9,898 bases of DNA from an uncultured bacterium. Its GTDB lineage: Bacteria > Patescibacteriota > Minisyncoccia > Phycocordibacterales > UBA1006. The notes beneath the pieces are model-generated. The model saw nothing but the letters and a program-made list of their open reading frames with translations, did no database searches and had not been told where the DNA came from. The translations under genes were made by a program, and so were the position numbers. Positions 1-5,068 of the stretch are shown piece after piece. The stretch is from positions 1 through 9,898 of the forward strand of contig CAIXMG010000077.1 of assembly GCA_903920485.1 (NCBI GenBank), read 5' to 3'. Each line of letters begins with the position of its first letter. Positions within the stretch are counted from its first letter, which is position 1.

Positions 1-20
1 CCCTTCGACAAGCTCAGGGT
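1..20. repeat. Short GC-rich repeat with CCCT/AGGG arms next to the fmt stop
   Basis: The first 19 bases begin CCCTTCGACA and end AGCTCAGGG. They form an imperfect inverted repeat with CCCT/AGGG ends. From memory, this sequence and its complement recur as dispersed copies in many CPR and some other bacterial genomes; I cannot search to confirm this. Six T residues follow it on the plus strand (20-25), so it could also act as a weak terminator for a plus-strand gene left of the window. On the minus strand it starts four bases after the fmt stop codon. The copy may continue beyond the window edge. Confidence 0.55.
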
Positions 21-23
21 TTT

Positions 24-932
24 TTAGTTCCAGTTCATTTCCTTTTCACCTTCGCGGATCACCCGTTCGATGACGAACCGTCCGTTTTCGAACCGCGCTT
101 TGGTTACTTTGATTCTCTTACCATTCTGCATGAAATAGAGACCTGGCCATGGCTGGTAGGCGCGGTACTTGCGATACATGATTTCGGGATCGTCATTGGC
201 GGGATCAATGAGGCCGTCTTCTTTTCTGGTTTTGCCACAATGGGTCATGAGGGTCTCATCCTGGGCCCTCTCCACGAAGACCCCTCCACCTCGCAGAGCC
301 TCGGCACCTCCCCTTAGCAAGGGGAGGACATGCTTCGACAGGACTTCTGCAAGAAGCCTTGCACCCATCGGAATAAGTTTTCCGCGCAGGCTTGGCGTCG
401 TATCGTCAGGATCAATGGCAATGCGTTCGTCGGCGATGACGGGACCGGCATCCAGCTTGAACACCATCTTTTGGATCGAGACACCAGTTTCCTGGTCGCC
501 GGCAAGGATTGCCACTTCGACGGGGCTCGCACCACGCCATCGTGGTAATAGGGAATAGTGAATATTTAATGTGCCAAGTTTTGGAATATCGATTAATTTC
601 TGAGGAAGAATTTTTCCATAGGCGACAACAATAAAAATATCCCAAACACCCCCGGCTTCGCCACCCCCTCTAAAAGAGGGGGCTTGCTCTTCTATGCTTA
701 GCATCACCTCACCCGTAATCTTCTCCGGCTGAATGAACGGGATATTATTTTCAATCGCCCAAACCTTTGTCGGTGATGGAGTTATGACAAAATGCCTTCC
801 CACCGGTCGGTCGGGTGCGGTCACAATCAGCCTTGGCAAGTACCCGTACGATTTTAAAATCTCCAGTGTCTCCGAAGAAACATCGGGTGTGCCGAAGAAG
901 ACAAAGGAAAGATTTTTTATAGATGATTCCAT
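24..932 (-). CDS. fmt: Methionyl-tRNA formyltransferase with two in-frame repeat insertions
   Basis: This enzyme transfers a formyl group from 10-formyl-tetrahydrofolate to Met-tRNA(fMet) in the cytoplasm. In the 302-aa protein starting at 932, the Rossmann-like hydrolase domain opens with FFGTPD (12-17). The catalytic triad is visible as N123 and H125 in 'LNIHYSLLPRWRG' and D161 in 'KLDAGP'. The C-terminal OB domain is marked by YRAYQPWPG (256-264). Two segments have no counterpart in ordinary Fmt: about residues 83-96 (QAPSFRGGGEAGGV) and about 203-218 (LPLLRGGAEALRGGGV). Each is encoded by a GC-rich hairpin repeat. The protein stops at 'EGEKEMNWN', where family members usually run on a few residues to an F-x-x-G ending. 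I chose ATG 932 because it lies one base after the def stop and gives a normal N-terminus; TTG 962 and ATG 950 are alternatives. No good Shine-Dalgarno is seen, so translation is probably coupled to def. Confidence 0.95.
   Translation of the reverse strand: MESSIKNLSFVFFGTPDVSSETLEILKSYGYLPRLIVTAPDRPVGRHFVITPSPTKVWAIENNIPFIQPEKITGEVMLSIEEQAPSFRGGGEAGGVWDIFIVVAYGKILPQKLIDIPKLGTLNIHYSLLPRWRGASPVEVAILAGDQETGVSIQKMVFKLDAGPVIADERIAIDPDDTTPSLRGKLIPMGARLLAEVLSKHVLPLLRGGAEALRGGGVFVERAQDETLMTHCGKTRKEDGLIDPANDDPEIMYRKYRAYQPWPGLYFMQNGKRIKVTKARFENGRFVIERVIREGEKEMNWN
279..327. repeat. GC-rich palindromic repeat inside fmt (copy with AGC loop)
   Basis: The core is a perfect 9-bp hairpin: CCTCCCCTT (307-315), loop AGC, AAGGGGAGG (319-327). 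On its left lies a G/C-biased arm (279-306) containing 'CTCGCAGAGCCTCGGCA'. It is read in the fmt frame as LPLLRGGAEALRGGGV, with no stop codon. Its layout, hairpin plus asymmetric arm, matches the element at 647-682. It falls in the linker between the hydrolase and OB domains, a place where extra residues should be tolerated. Confidence 0.75.
647..682. repeat. GC-rich palindromic repeat inside fmt (copy with AAA loop)
   Basis: A perfect 8-bp hairpin, CCCCCTCT (664-671), loop AAA, AGAGGGGG (675-682), is preceded by a small GGC-TTC-GCC hairpin (654-662) and a C-run. It is read in the fmt frame as APSFRGGGEAGGV. Fmt proteins normally pass directly from the preceding helix into the strand 'D(I/L)FVVVAYGKILP', so about 12-14 residues are extra. 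The element belongs to the same structural kind as 279-327 but is not the same sequence. Confidence 0.8.
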
Positions 933-933
933 G

Positions 934-1506
934 TTATGAAGCGCGCCCATCTCGTTCCGCAATCTCCTTCAGCTCTTTCTTGTAGTCGGCAATCTCCTCT
1001 TCCGTCATCGGGCGAATGTCCTTCGCATGGTCGATGAATAGCACGCCGTCCAAATGGTCGCACTCGTGCTGGAAGATCTGCGCCAGGAGTCCCGATCCCG
1101 ACAGCGTGAACTTCTTGCCGTTTTGGTCGTATGCGCGGACGGTTGCCTGCTTGCTGCGTTGTACGGTTCCATAGACCCATCTGACCGAAAGGCATCCCTC
1201 GCCGGGTACCCATTTCGTTTCCTTGGAACGTTTCGTGATTTCAGGATTGATGAAAATACGATCGGGGGACTTTACGCCACCCACGTTCTTTCGTTTCAGA
1301 TCGAATACGAATCCCGCGATGATGAAGATGCGAAGCGTCTTGCCGATCTGCGGTGCGGCAATGGCGACTCCGTCGGGCTCACGGTGGAGGGCCTTCTGCA
1401 TGCAGGCAATGACACCTTTGATCTCGTCGGAGGTGATAGCTTCCGTCGCAACGGGGATTGCGACCGTCCGGAGGGCCTTATTCGGTTCAGTGACGATGGT
1501 GCACAT
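934..1506 (-). CDS. def: Peptide deformylase
   Basis: This metalloenzyme removes the N-formyl group from nascent proteins; fmt immediately downstream adds that group, so the pair forms one functional unit. All three family motifs are visible in the 190-aa protein. Motif I is GVAIAAPQIG (46-55), with Ala in place of the usual second Gly of GxGxAAxQ. Motif II is GEGCLS with metal ligand C105. Motif III is HECDH, with ligands H147 and H151 and catalytic E148. The C-terminus is a charged helix. I chose ATG 1506 because a promoter-like -10 (TACAGT) ends nine bases before it, and 'MCTIVTEPNKALR' is a normal family start. An in-frame ATG at 1545 would add 13 residues but lies inside the -35 region. 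The stop (934-936) is followed by one base and then the fmt ATG. Confidence 0.95.
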   Translation of the reverse strand: MCTIVTEPNKALRTVAIPVATEAITSDEIKGVIACMQKALHREPDGVAIAAPQIGKTLRIFIIAGFVFDLKRKNVGGVKSPDRIFINPEITKRSKETKWVPGEGCLSVRWVYGTVQRSKQATVRAYDQNGKKFTLSGSGLLAQIFQHECDHLDGVLFIDHAKDIRPMTEEEIADYKKELKEIAERDGRAS

Positions 1507-1515
1507 GACAGGCCC

Positions 1516-1544
1516 ACTGTAGCAAAAAAATTGTGTTTTTTCCA
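1516..1544 (-). promoter_or_regulatory. Promoter for def-fmt, overlapping the lepB promoter
   Basis: Reading the minus strand, TGGAAA (1539-1544) and TACAGT (1516-1521) are separated by 17 bases. The -10 is followed by nine bases and then the def ATG, so the transcript would start at or just before the start codon. The -35 match is only 4 of 6. It shares the 1531-1544 stretch with the lepB promoter on the other strand. Confidence 0.5.
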
Positions 1545-1559
1545 TTCTTTCGGTACACT
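1531..1559 (+). promoter_or_regulatory. Promoter for lepB, predicted leaderless
   Basis: TTGTGT (1531-1536) and TACACT (1554-1559) are separated by 17 bases. Only six bases lie between the -10 and the lepB ATG (1566). A start of transcription six or seven bases after the -10 would fall at or next to the A of the start codon. Confidence 0.65.
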
Positions 1560-1565
1560 ACCCTC

Positions 1566-2156
1566 ATGTCATTATCATTCACGTCCGTCTCGAAGAAGAT
1601 TCTCCTTGAGATCTGGGACATTCTCAAATTTCTTGCGCCGATCGTCATCATCGTGTTCCTCGTGCGAAGTTACGTTGCTCAGCCGTTCATCGTGGATGGG
1701 GAATCGTCCTCGCCCAATTTCCATACGGGCCAGTACCTCATCATCAACGAGGTTTCATATCACTTTCACGAACCGGCTCGCCAGGACATGATCGTGTTGC
1801 GCTACCCGCTTGATCCGTCAAGGTTCTTCCTCAAGCGCATCATCGGAATTCCGGGAGACCGTGTCGTGATCCAGGATGGAAAGGTGTACGTCTACAATGC
1901 TGCCAATCCGAAGGGTTACGTTCTGAACGAACCCTACGAAAGCCAGCTGACGTTCCCAGTCGGCCCATATCATGACGTGACGCTCGGGGCAGGACAGTAC
2001 TTCGTGATGGGCGACAACCGTTCGGGTTCTGATGATTCGCGAACGTGGGGCATTGTTCCTCGCAACGACATTATCGGCAACGTGGTTCTCCGCCTGTTTC
2101 CCCTGAAGCTGGCTGCTGTCGATCCAGGAAGCGTTGCGAGTTTTGAGAAGAAATAG
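1566..2156 (+). CDS. lepB: Signal peptidase I
   Basis: This membrane serine protease cleaves signal peptides from exported proteins, such as the secreted proteins encoded later in this window. The 196-aa protein has a short cytoplasmic N-terminus and a single membrane segment (about 20-38). Next comes the catalytic serine region VDGESSSPN, in which S47 aligns with the nucleophile. The general-base lysine K90 lies in FFLKRIIGIPGDRV. The conserved late box GDNRSGSDDSRTWG spans 149-162. The usual Met after the catalytic Ser (G-x-S-M-x-P) is Ser here. Length is normal for a one-membrane-segment bacterial SPase I. I chose ATG 1566 over the upstream in-frame start at 1533 because the promoter covers 1531-1559. 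It is divergent from def and ends in a hairpin terminator. Confidence 0.95.
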   Translation: MSLSFTSVSKKILLEIWDILKFLAPIVIIVFLVRSYVAQPFIVDGESSSPNFHTGQYLIINEVSYHFHEPARQDMIVLRYPLDPSRFFLKRIIGIPGDRVVIQDGKVYVYNAANPKGYVLNEPYESQLTFPVGPYHDVTLGAGQYFVMGDNRSGSDDSRTWGIVPRNDIIGNVVLRLFPLKLAAVDPGSVASFEKK

Positions 2157-2164
2157 TCACAACA

Positions 2165-2186
2165 AAAGCCCCACCATCGGGGCTTT
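2165..2186. terminator. Hairpin terminator between convergent lepB and the 2211-2621 gene
   Basis: AAAGCCCC (2165-2172) pairs with GGGGCTTT (2179-2186) around a 6-base loop. The A/T flanks make it usable in both directions. On the minus strand it is followed by TTTTGTTGTG, a better U-tract than on the plus strand. It lies nine bases after the lepB stop. Confidence 0.75.
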
Positions 2187-2210
2187 CAGTTTGAAGTTGT
2201 TTTGGAGGGT

Positions 2211-2621
2211 TTAATCGTACTCCATGTTAGTGTTTCTGAAGAAATCAATCCCGATCACGAGATTAAGATCACCTCCAGAATCGTAGTAAGCACTTCTCAG
2301 ATACGTCCAGCCCTCTTTTAGCATTTTGGGCGTATAGGTTTCCCTTAGGTGCCATGAACCATCGCTCTTTTTGACGAAAACGAGTTCGTGCTCTCTTCCA
2401 AAGCAGCCTGCGCTTCCTTCCTCGCTCAGAAATATGATGTTTTCGTCACGAGGTTGCGGCCCAGAGTGGTGATCCAGTTCGAGAAGTTCAGATTGCGTTC
2501 CTCTGAAAATGTACATCGAAGTTTTGCTCGTCACCCAAACGGTGCCCTCTTTCAGAACGGTGCCCTGCGAATAGCATGACAGCGTAATAACACTTGCCAT
2601 AAGAATAAGTAAGTACTTCAT
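2211..2621 (-). CDS. Hypothetical secreted or lipoprotein-like protein
   Basis: I do not recognise this 136-aa family. The N-terminus MKYLLILMASVITLSCYSQG is a typical short signal peptide. The Cys at residue 16 could be a lipidation site, but the -3 to -1 residues (T-L-S) fit the lipobox poorly. The mature part has beta-strand-like stretches (GTVWVTSKTSMYIF, HELVFVKKSDGSWHLRE), which suggest a small secreted beta-rich domain. Five of its six arginines use AGA or AGG, whereas hisS uses these for about 2 of 20, and the surrounding DNA is more AT-rich. Both points suggest recent acquisition. It has its own good promoter at 2678-2705 and no Shine-Dalgarno before the ATG. The ORF is intact. Confidence 0.7.
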   Translation of the reverse strand: MKYLLILMASVITLSCYSQGTVLKEGTVWVTSKTSMYIFRGTQSELLELDHHSGPQPRDENIIFLSEEGSAGCFGREHELVFVKKSDGSWHLRETYTPKMLKEGWTYLRSAYYDSGGDLNLVIGIDFFRNTNMEYD

Positions 2622-2677
2622 AAATAATATTTGGTTTTAAGTTACAAAATTCAAAAGCAAAGGCGCTTTCTGCGTGC

Positions 2678-2705
2678 ACTATATCTTATATAAAAGTCAA
2701 GTCAA
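2678..2705 (-). promoter_or_regulatory. Promoter for the 2211-2621 gene
   Basis: On the minus strand, TTGACT (2700-2705) is followed after 16 bases by TATAGT (2678-2683). A TSS near 2671 would give a leader of about 50 bases. This differs from the leaderless arrangement of several other genes here. A second TTGACT copy overlaps it at 2695-2700, but its spacing would be too short. Confidence 0.6.
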
Positions 2706-2777
2706 GTGGTGGTTATGGTCATAATTTCATGGCTAAGGGAAGAAATAAAGTCTTGATAAACTTGAAATAAAAAATTT

Positions 2778-2803
2778 GGTCGCGTCGTTTGACGCGACCT
2801 TTT
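2778..2803 (+). terminator. Perfect hairpin with short T tail, overlapping the next promoter
   Basis: GGTCGCGTC (2778-2786), loop GTTT, GACGCGACC (2791-2799), then TTTT. The 9-bp stem is perfect and an A-rich run precedes it. It resembles an intrinsic terminator, although no substantial plus-strand gene lies just upstream. Its loop and right arm contain the -35 (TTGACG) of the promoter for the 2824 gene, so it may also act as an operator-like inverted repeat. Confidence 0.5.
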
Positions 2804-2816
2804 CGCTGGATATAAT
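2789..2816 (+). promoter_or_regulatory. Promoter for the coiled-coil gene, predicted leaderless
   Basis: TTGACG (2789-2794), a 16-base spacer and a perfect TATAAT (2811-2816) are followed by seven bases and then the ATG at 2824. This places the expected transcription start at the start codon. Confidence 0.75.
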
Positions 2817-2823
2817 AGTTCGC

Positions 2824-3183
2824 ATGAAGAAGGCTGTTTCAAAAAAACCGAACAAGAAAACGGGAGGCAATCCAGAAGACCTGTTCCTCAAAAATCCTTC
2901 AAACAGGATGGAGGTTCTCCTTGGCGATTTGAAGGACAGAATTCAATTGGTTGCCGAAGGTGTTACGATGAGCAACGAGAAGATCGATCGTCTCAAGGCA
3001 GATGTGGAAGTCTTGCAAACCGATATGAACGAAGTGAAGGGAAGACTTGCTTTGGTTGAGAATGACGTATCCGAAATCAAGCAGAACTTTGCCACCAAGT
3101 CGCAGGTCTCGTCGGGTTTGCTGGGCATGGAGAAGCGCCTGGGAACGAAGATCGAGAAGCTGAACCAGGTTGTGTTTTCATAA
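2824..3183 (+). CDS. Small coiled-coil protein of unknown function
   Basis: This is a 119-aa soluble protein with no signal peptide. The N-terminus is lysine-rich and probably disordered (1-15). About residues 28-90 form heptad-like amphipathic helix (MEVLLGDLKDRIQLVAEG, then IDRLKADVEVLQTDMNEVKGRLALVENDVSEI), followed by a break and a second short helix. I have seen similar small 'EVLLEDLxDKxQLVxEG' proteins in CPR genomes, but no function is known to me. I chose ATG 2824 because the -10 lies seven bases before it; the longer reading from TTG 2776 would begin inside the promoter and hairpin. It is followed by a separate hisS promoter, so it is likely monocistronic. Confidence 0.75.
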   Translation: MKKAVSKKPNKKTGGNPEDLFLKNPSNRMEVLLGDLKDRIQLVAEGVTMSNEKIDRLKADVEVLQTDMNEVKGRLALVENDVSEIKQNFATKSQVSSGLLGMEKRLGTKIEKLNQVVFS

Positions 3184-3203
3184 CACTTAATTATTTACGT
3201 CAA

Positions 3204-3231
3204 GTGACATTTGATGCCTTGACTATATAAT
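3204..3231 (+). promoter_or_regulatory. Promoter for hisS, predicted leaderless or nearly so
   Basis: GTGACA (3204-3209), a 16-base spacer and a perfect TATAAT (3226-3231) are followed by nine bases before ATG 3241. A 6-base inverted pair, GTCAAG (3199-3204) and CTTGAC (3218-3223), brackets the -35 and spacer; I give it little weight. Confidence 0.65.
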
Positions 3232-3240
3232 GTGCTTGTT

Positions 3241-4551
3241 ATGCCAGAATCAAAGTCTGAAAAAAAATCAGGGAATGTTCCGCAGGCGGTAAAGGGCATG
3301 CGCGACATCATGGGCGAAGACTACTACAAGATGCAGGGGTTTTTTGAGAAGGCCCAGGAAATTTCCGAATACTACGGGTTCAAGCCGATCGAGACTCCTA
3401 TCCTCGAAAGTGAGGATACGTTTACCACTGCCATCGGCGAGGGAACCGATGTTGTCGACAAGGAAATGTACACCTTCAAGACCAAGGGCGGTGATCGTGT
3501 CGCCATGCGTCCTGAGCACACGGCTGGAACGATGCGTGCGTATATCGAGAATGGTTTGGTGAACCAACCACAGCCAGTTCTGTTATATCACTATGGTCCG
3601 GCGTTTCGTCACGAGAATACCCAGAAGGGAAGATACCGCCAGTTCAACCAGTTCGACATTGACGCGTTCGGAAGCGAGAAGAGCATCGTAGATGCGCTGG
3701 TTATTCGGACTGCATGCGCGATCCTTGAAGAAGCCGGGGCCAAGGATGTTTCCGTCGACATCAATTCCATTGGTGACAAGGAATGTCGTAGCAAGTACGT
3801 TCGCGAACTTACGAACTACTACAAGAAGCACCTGAAAGACCTCTCGGCGATCGACAAGGAACGATTGGTGAAGAATCCGCTTCGCATTCTTGATTCCAAG
3901 GATCCCAAGACGATCGAACTTAATGAGGATGCGCCCGATGCCGTCTCGTGCCTGTGTCCGGCATGCAAGAAGCACTTCAAGGAAGTCCTCGAATACCTTG
4001 AGGAGATGGGAATTCCTTACTCGATCAACAAGCTGCTGGTTCGTGGTCTGTCTTACTACACCCGTACCGTATTCGAAGTCATCCAGATGACGGAAGACGG
4101 CGAAGGAAATGTGAAGCCCCTTACCATTGCAGGAGGCGGACGCTATGACTACTTGGGCAAAATGCTTGGCAGCAAGAAGGACATCCCCGCCGTTGGTGCA
4201 TCGATCGGCATGGACCGCGTGATCAGCATGCCGTGGTACGCGAACCTGAAGCCACGCATCATGAAGGAACCCGAAGCGTACTTCATCCAGTTTGGCCTTG
4301 AGGCGAAGCTGAAGTCCTTGAACATCATGGAAATCTTGCGCAAGAGCAAGTTCCCGGTCATCCAGTCCATCTCGAAGGACAAGCTGGGTGCGCAGTTGGG
4401 CCAGGCCGAGAAGCTCGGACTCAAATACGTGATGATCTTCGGGCAGCGCGAGGCGCTCGACAACACGGTGATCGTCAGGAACATGGAGACGCGTTCGCAG
4501 GACACGGTGAAGATCGACGACTTGAAAGATTACCTGAAAAAGCTAAAATAA
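3241..4551 (+). CDS. hisS: Histidyl-tRNA synthetase
   Basis: This class II synthetase charges tRNA(His) in the cytoplasm. The 436-aa protein shows motif 1 (PIETPILESEDTF, 49-61) and motif 2 (GPAFRHENTQKGRYRQF, 119-135) with R123 and R131. The histidine-binding stretch LVRGLSYYTRTVFE (266-279) carries R268, and a GGGRYDYL box (298-305) follows. The C-terminal anticodon-binding domain runs from about 345 to the end. Three positions differ from the familiar bacterial pattern. RGLDYY reads RGLSYY (S271). FRHERPQ reads FRHENTQ. The acidic residue after motif 2 (Glu in E. coli) is D141, as in eukaryotic-like enzymes. The insertion domain keeps one CxxC (C238 to C241 region). I chose ATG 3241 over GTG 3232 because of the promoter spacing. 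The next gene starts four bases after the stop. Confidence 0.96.
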   Translation: MPESKSEKKSGNVPQAVKGMRDIMGEDYYKMQGFFEKAQEISEYYGFKPIETPILESEDTFTTAIGEGTDVVDKEMYTFKTKGGDRVAMRPEHTAGTMRAYIENGLVNQPQPVLLYHYGPAFRHENTQKGRYRQFNQFDIDAFGSEKSIVDALVIRTACAILEEAGAKDVSVDINSIGDKECRSKYVRELTNYYKKHLKDLSAIDKERLVKNPLRILDSKDPKTIELNEDAPDAVSCLCPACKKHFKEVLEYLEEMGIPYSINKLLVRGLSYYTRTVFEVIQMTEDGEGNVKPLTIAGGGRYDYLGKMLGSKKDIPAVGASIGMDRVISMPWYANLKPRIMKEPEAYFIQFGLEAKLKSLNIMEILRKSKFPVIQSISKDKLGAQLGQAEKLGLKYVMIFGQREALDNTVIVRNMETRSQDTVKIDDLKDYLKKLK

Positions 4552-4555
4552 GGAT

Positions 4556-5047
4556 ATGAAAAAAACACTTCTGACACTGGGAATCGTGATCGTTCTGGTG
4601 GCAGGGGTGTTTTTGGTTGCGCGTCACGAAGCGGTCCTACGTGCCGACCAGTACTCGAACATCCGTCTTTCTGACAATCATCTGTTGCATACTCCAAGCG
4701 GTCAGGTACTGCATGTTCGCATTGCAATTGGGGATCGGGAAGGCGAACTGGGACTGTCCCATTTTTCTTCCTTGCCGGCGAACGAGGGTATGCTGTTCCC
4801 CTTCGATTCGGATGCCCCGCCGTTTTGGATGAAGGACATGAATTTCCCGCTCGACATCGTCTGGTTAAAAAAGATTTCCGCAACTTCGTTTCAGGTGGTA
4901 TCGGTTTCGGGTAACGCATTGCCCAGCAGTTATCCGGCGATATTCAAGGCAACGGGCTCGTCGGATACCGTGCTCGAGATCGACGCCTTGGAATCGGGGA
5001 CACTGGGATTAGTGCCAGGAGCCGTCATAAACTTGACAAGTAACTAA
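4556..5047 (+). CDS. Membrane-anchored DUF192 family protein
   Basis: The 163-aa protein has an N-terminal membrane anchor (about 4-22) after two lysines, then a DUF192 domain (about 43-160). Family hallmarks are visible: 'VRIAIGDREGELGLSHFSSLP', the GMLFPF turn (78-83), FWMKDMNFPLDIVWL (90-104), and the late 'VLEIDALESGTLGLVPGAVI'. DUF192 proteins are small secreted or anchored proteins of unknown biochemical role, so I propose none. The gene starts four bases after the hisS stop. TAAGGA (4549-4554), which includes that stop, is the only recognisable Shine-Dalgarno-like sequence among the plus-strand starts, although it is closer to the ATG than usual. It is therefore probably cotranscribed with hisS. 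Confidence 0.88.
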   Translation: MKKTLLTLGIVIVLVAGVFLVARHEAVLRADQYSNIRLSDNHLLHTPSGQVLHVRIAIGDREGELGLSHFSSLPANEGMLFPFDSDAPPFWMKDMNFPLDIVWLKKISATSFQVVSVSGNALPSSYPAIFKATGSSDTVLEIDALESGTLGLVPGAVINLTSN

Positions 5048-5061
5048 AAATATATTATCAT
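5033..5061 (+). promoter_or_regulatory. Promoter for the 5069 surface-protein gene, inside the end of the DUF192 gene
   Basis: A perfect TTGACA (5033-5038) lies in the last codons of the DUF192 gene. It is followed after 17 bases by TATCAT (5056-5061), and the ATG comes seven bases later (5069). A competing -10, TATTAT (5053-5058), gives a 14-base spacer. This start is again predicted leaderless. Confidence 0.7.
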
Positions 5062-5068
5062 AAACAAC

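Noticed and set aside
24..932. fmt as a pseudogene because of the odd insertions and short end
   Set aside because: The frame is intact, both insertions are multiples of three, and all catalytic residues and the OB-domain signature remain.
1054..1791. Long open frame (245 codons) on the plus strand opposite def and running into lepB
   Set aside because: It is antisense to def, with its conserved metal-binding motifs, and then out of frame with lepB. The translation has no recognisable domain and is rich in Ser/Arg as expected for a shadow frame.
3199..3223. Inverted pair GTCAAG/CTTGAC around the hisS promoter as an operator
   Set aside because: Only six bases per arm with a 13-base gap, and both arms resemble -35 fragments that recur by chance in this AT-rich stretch.
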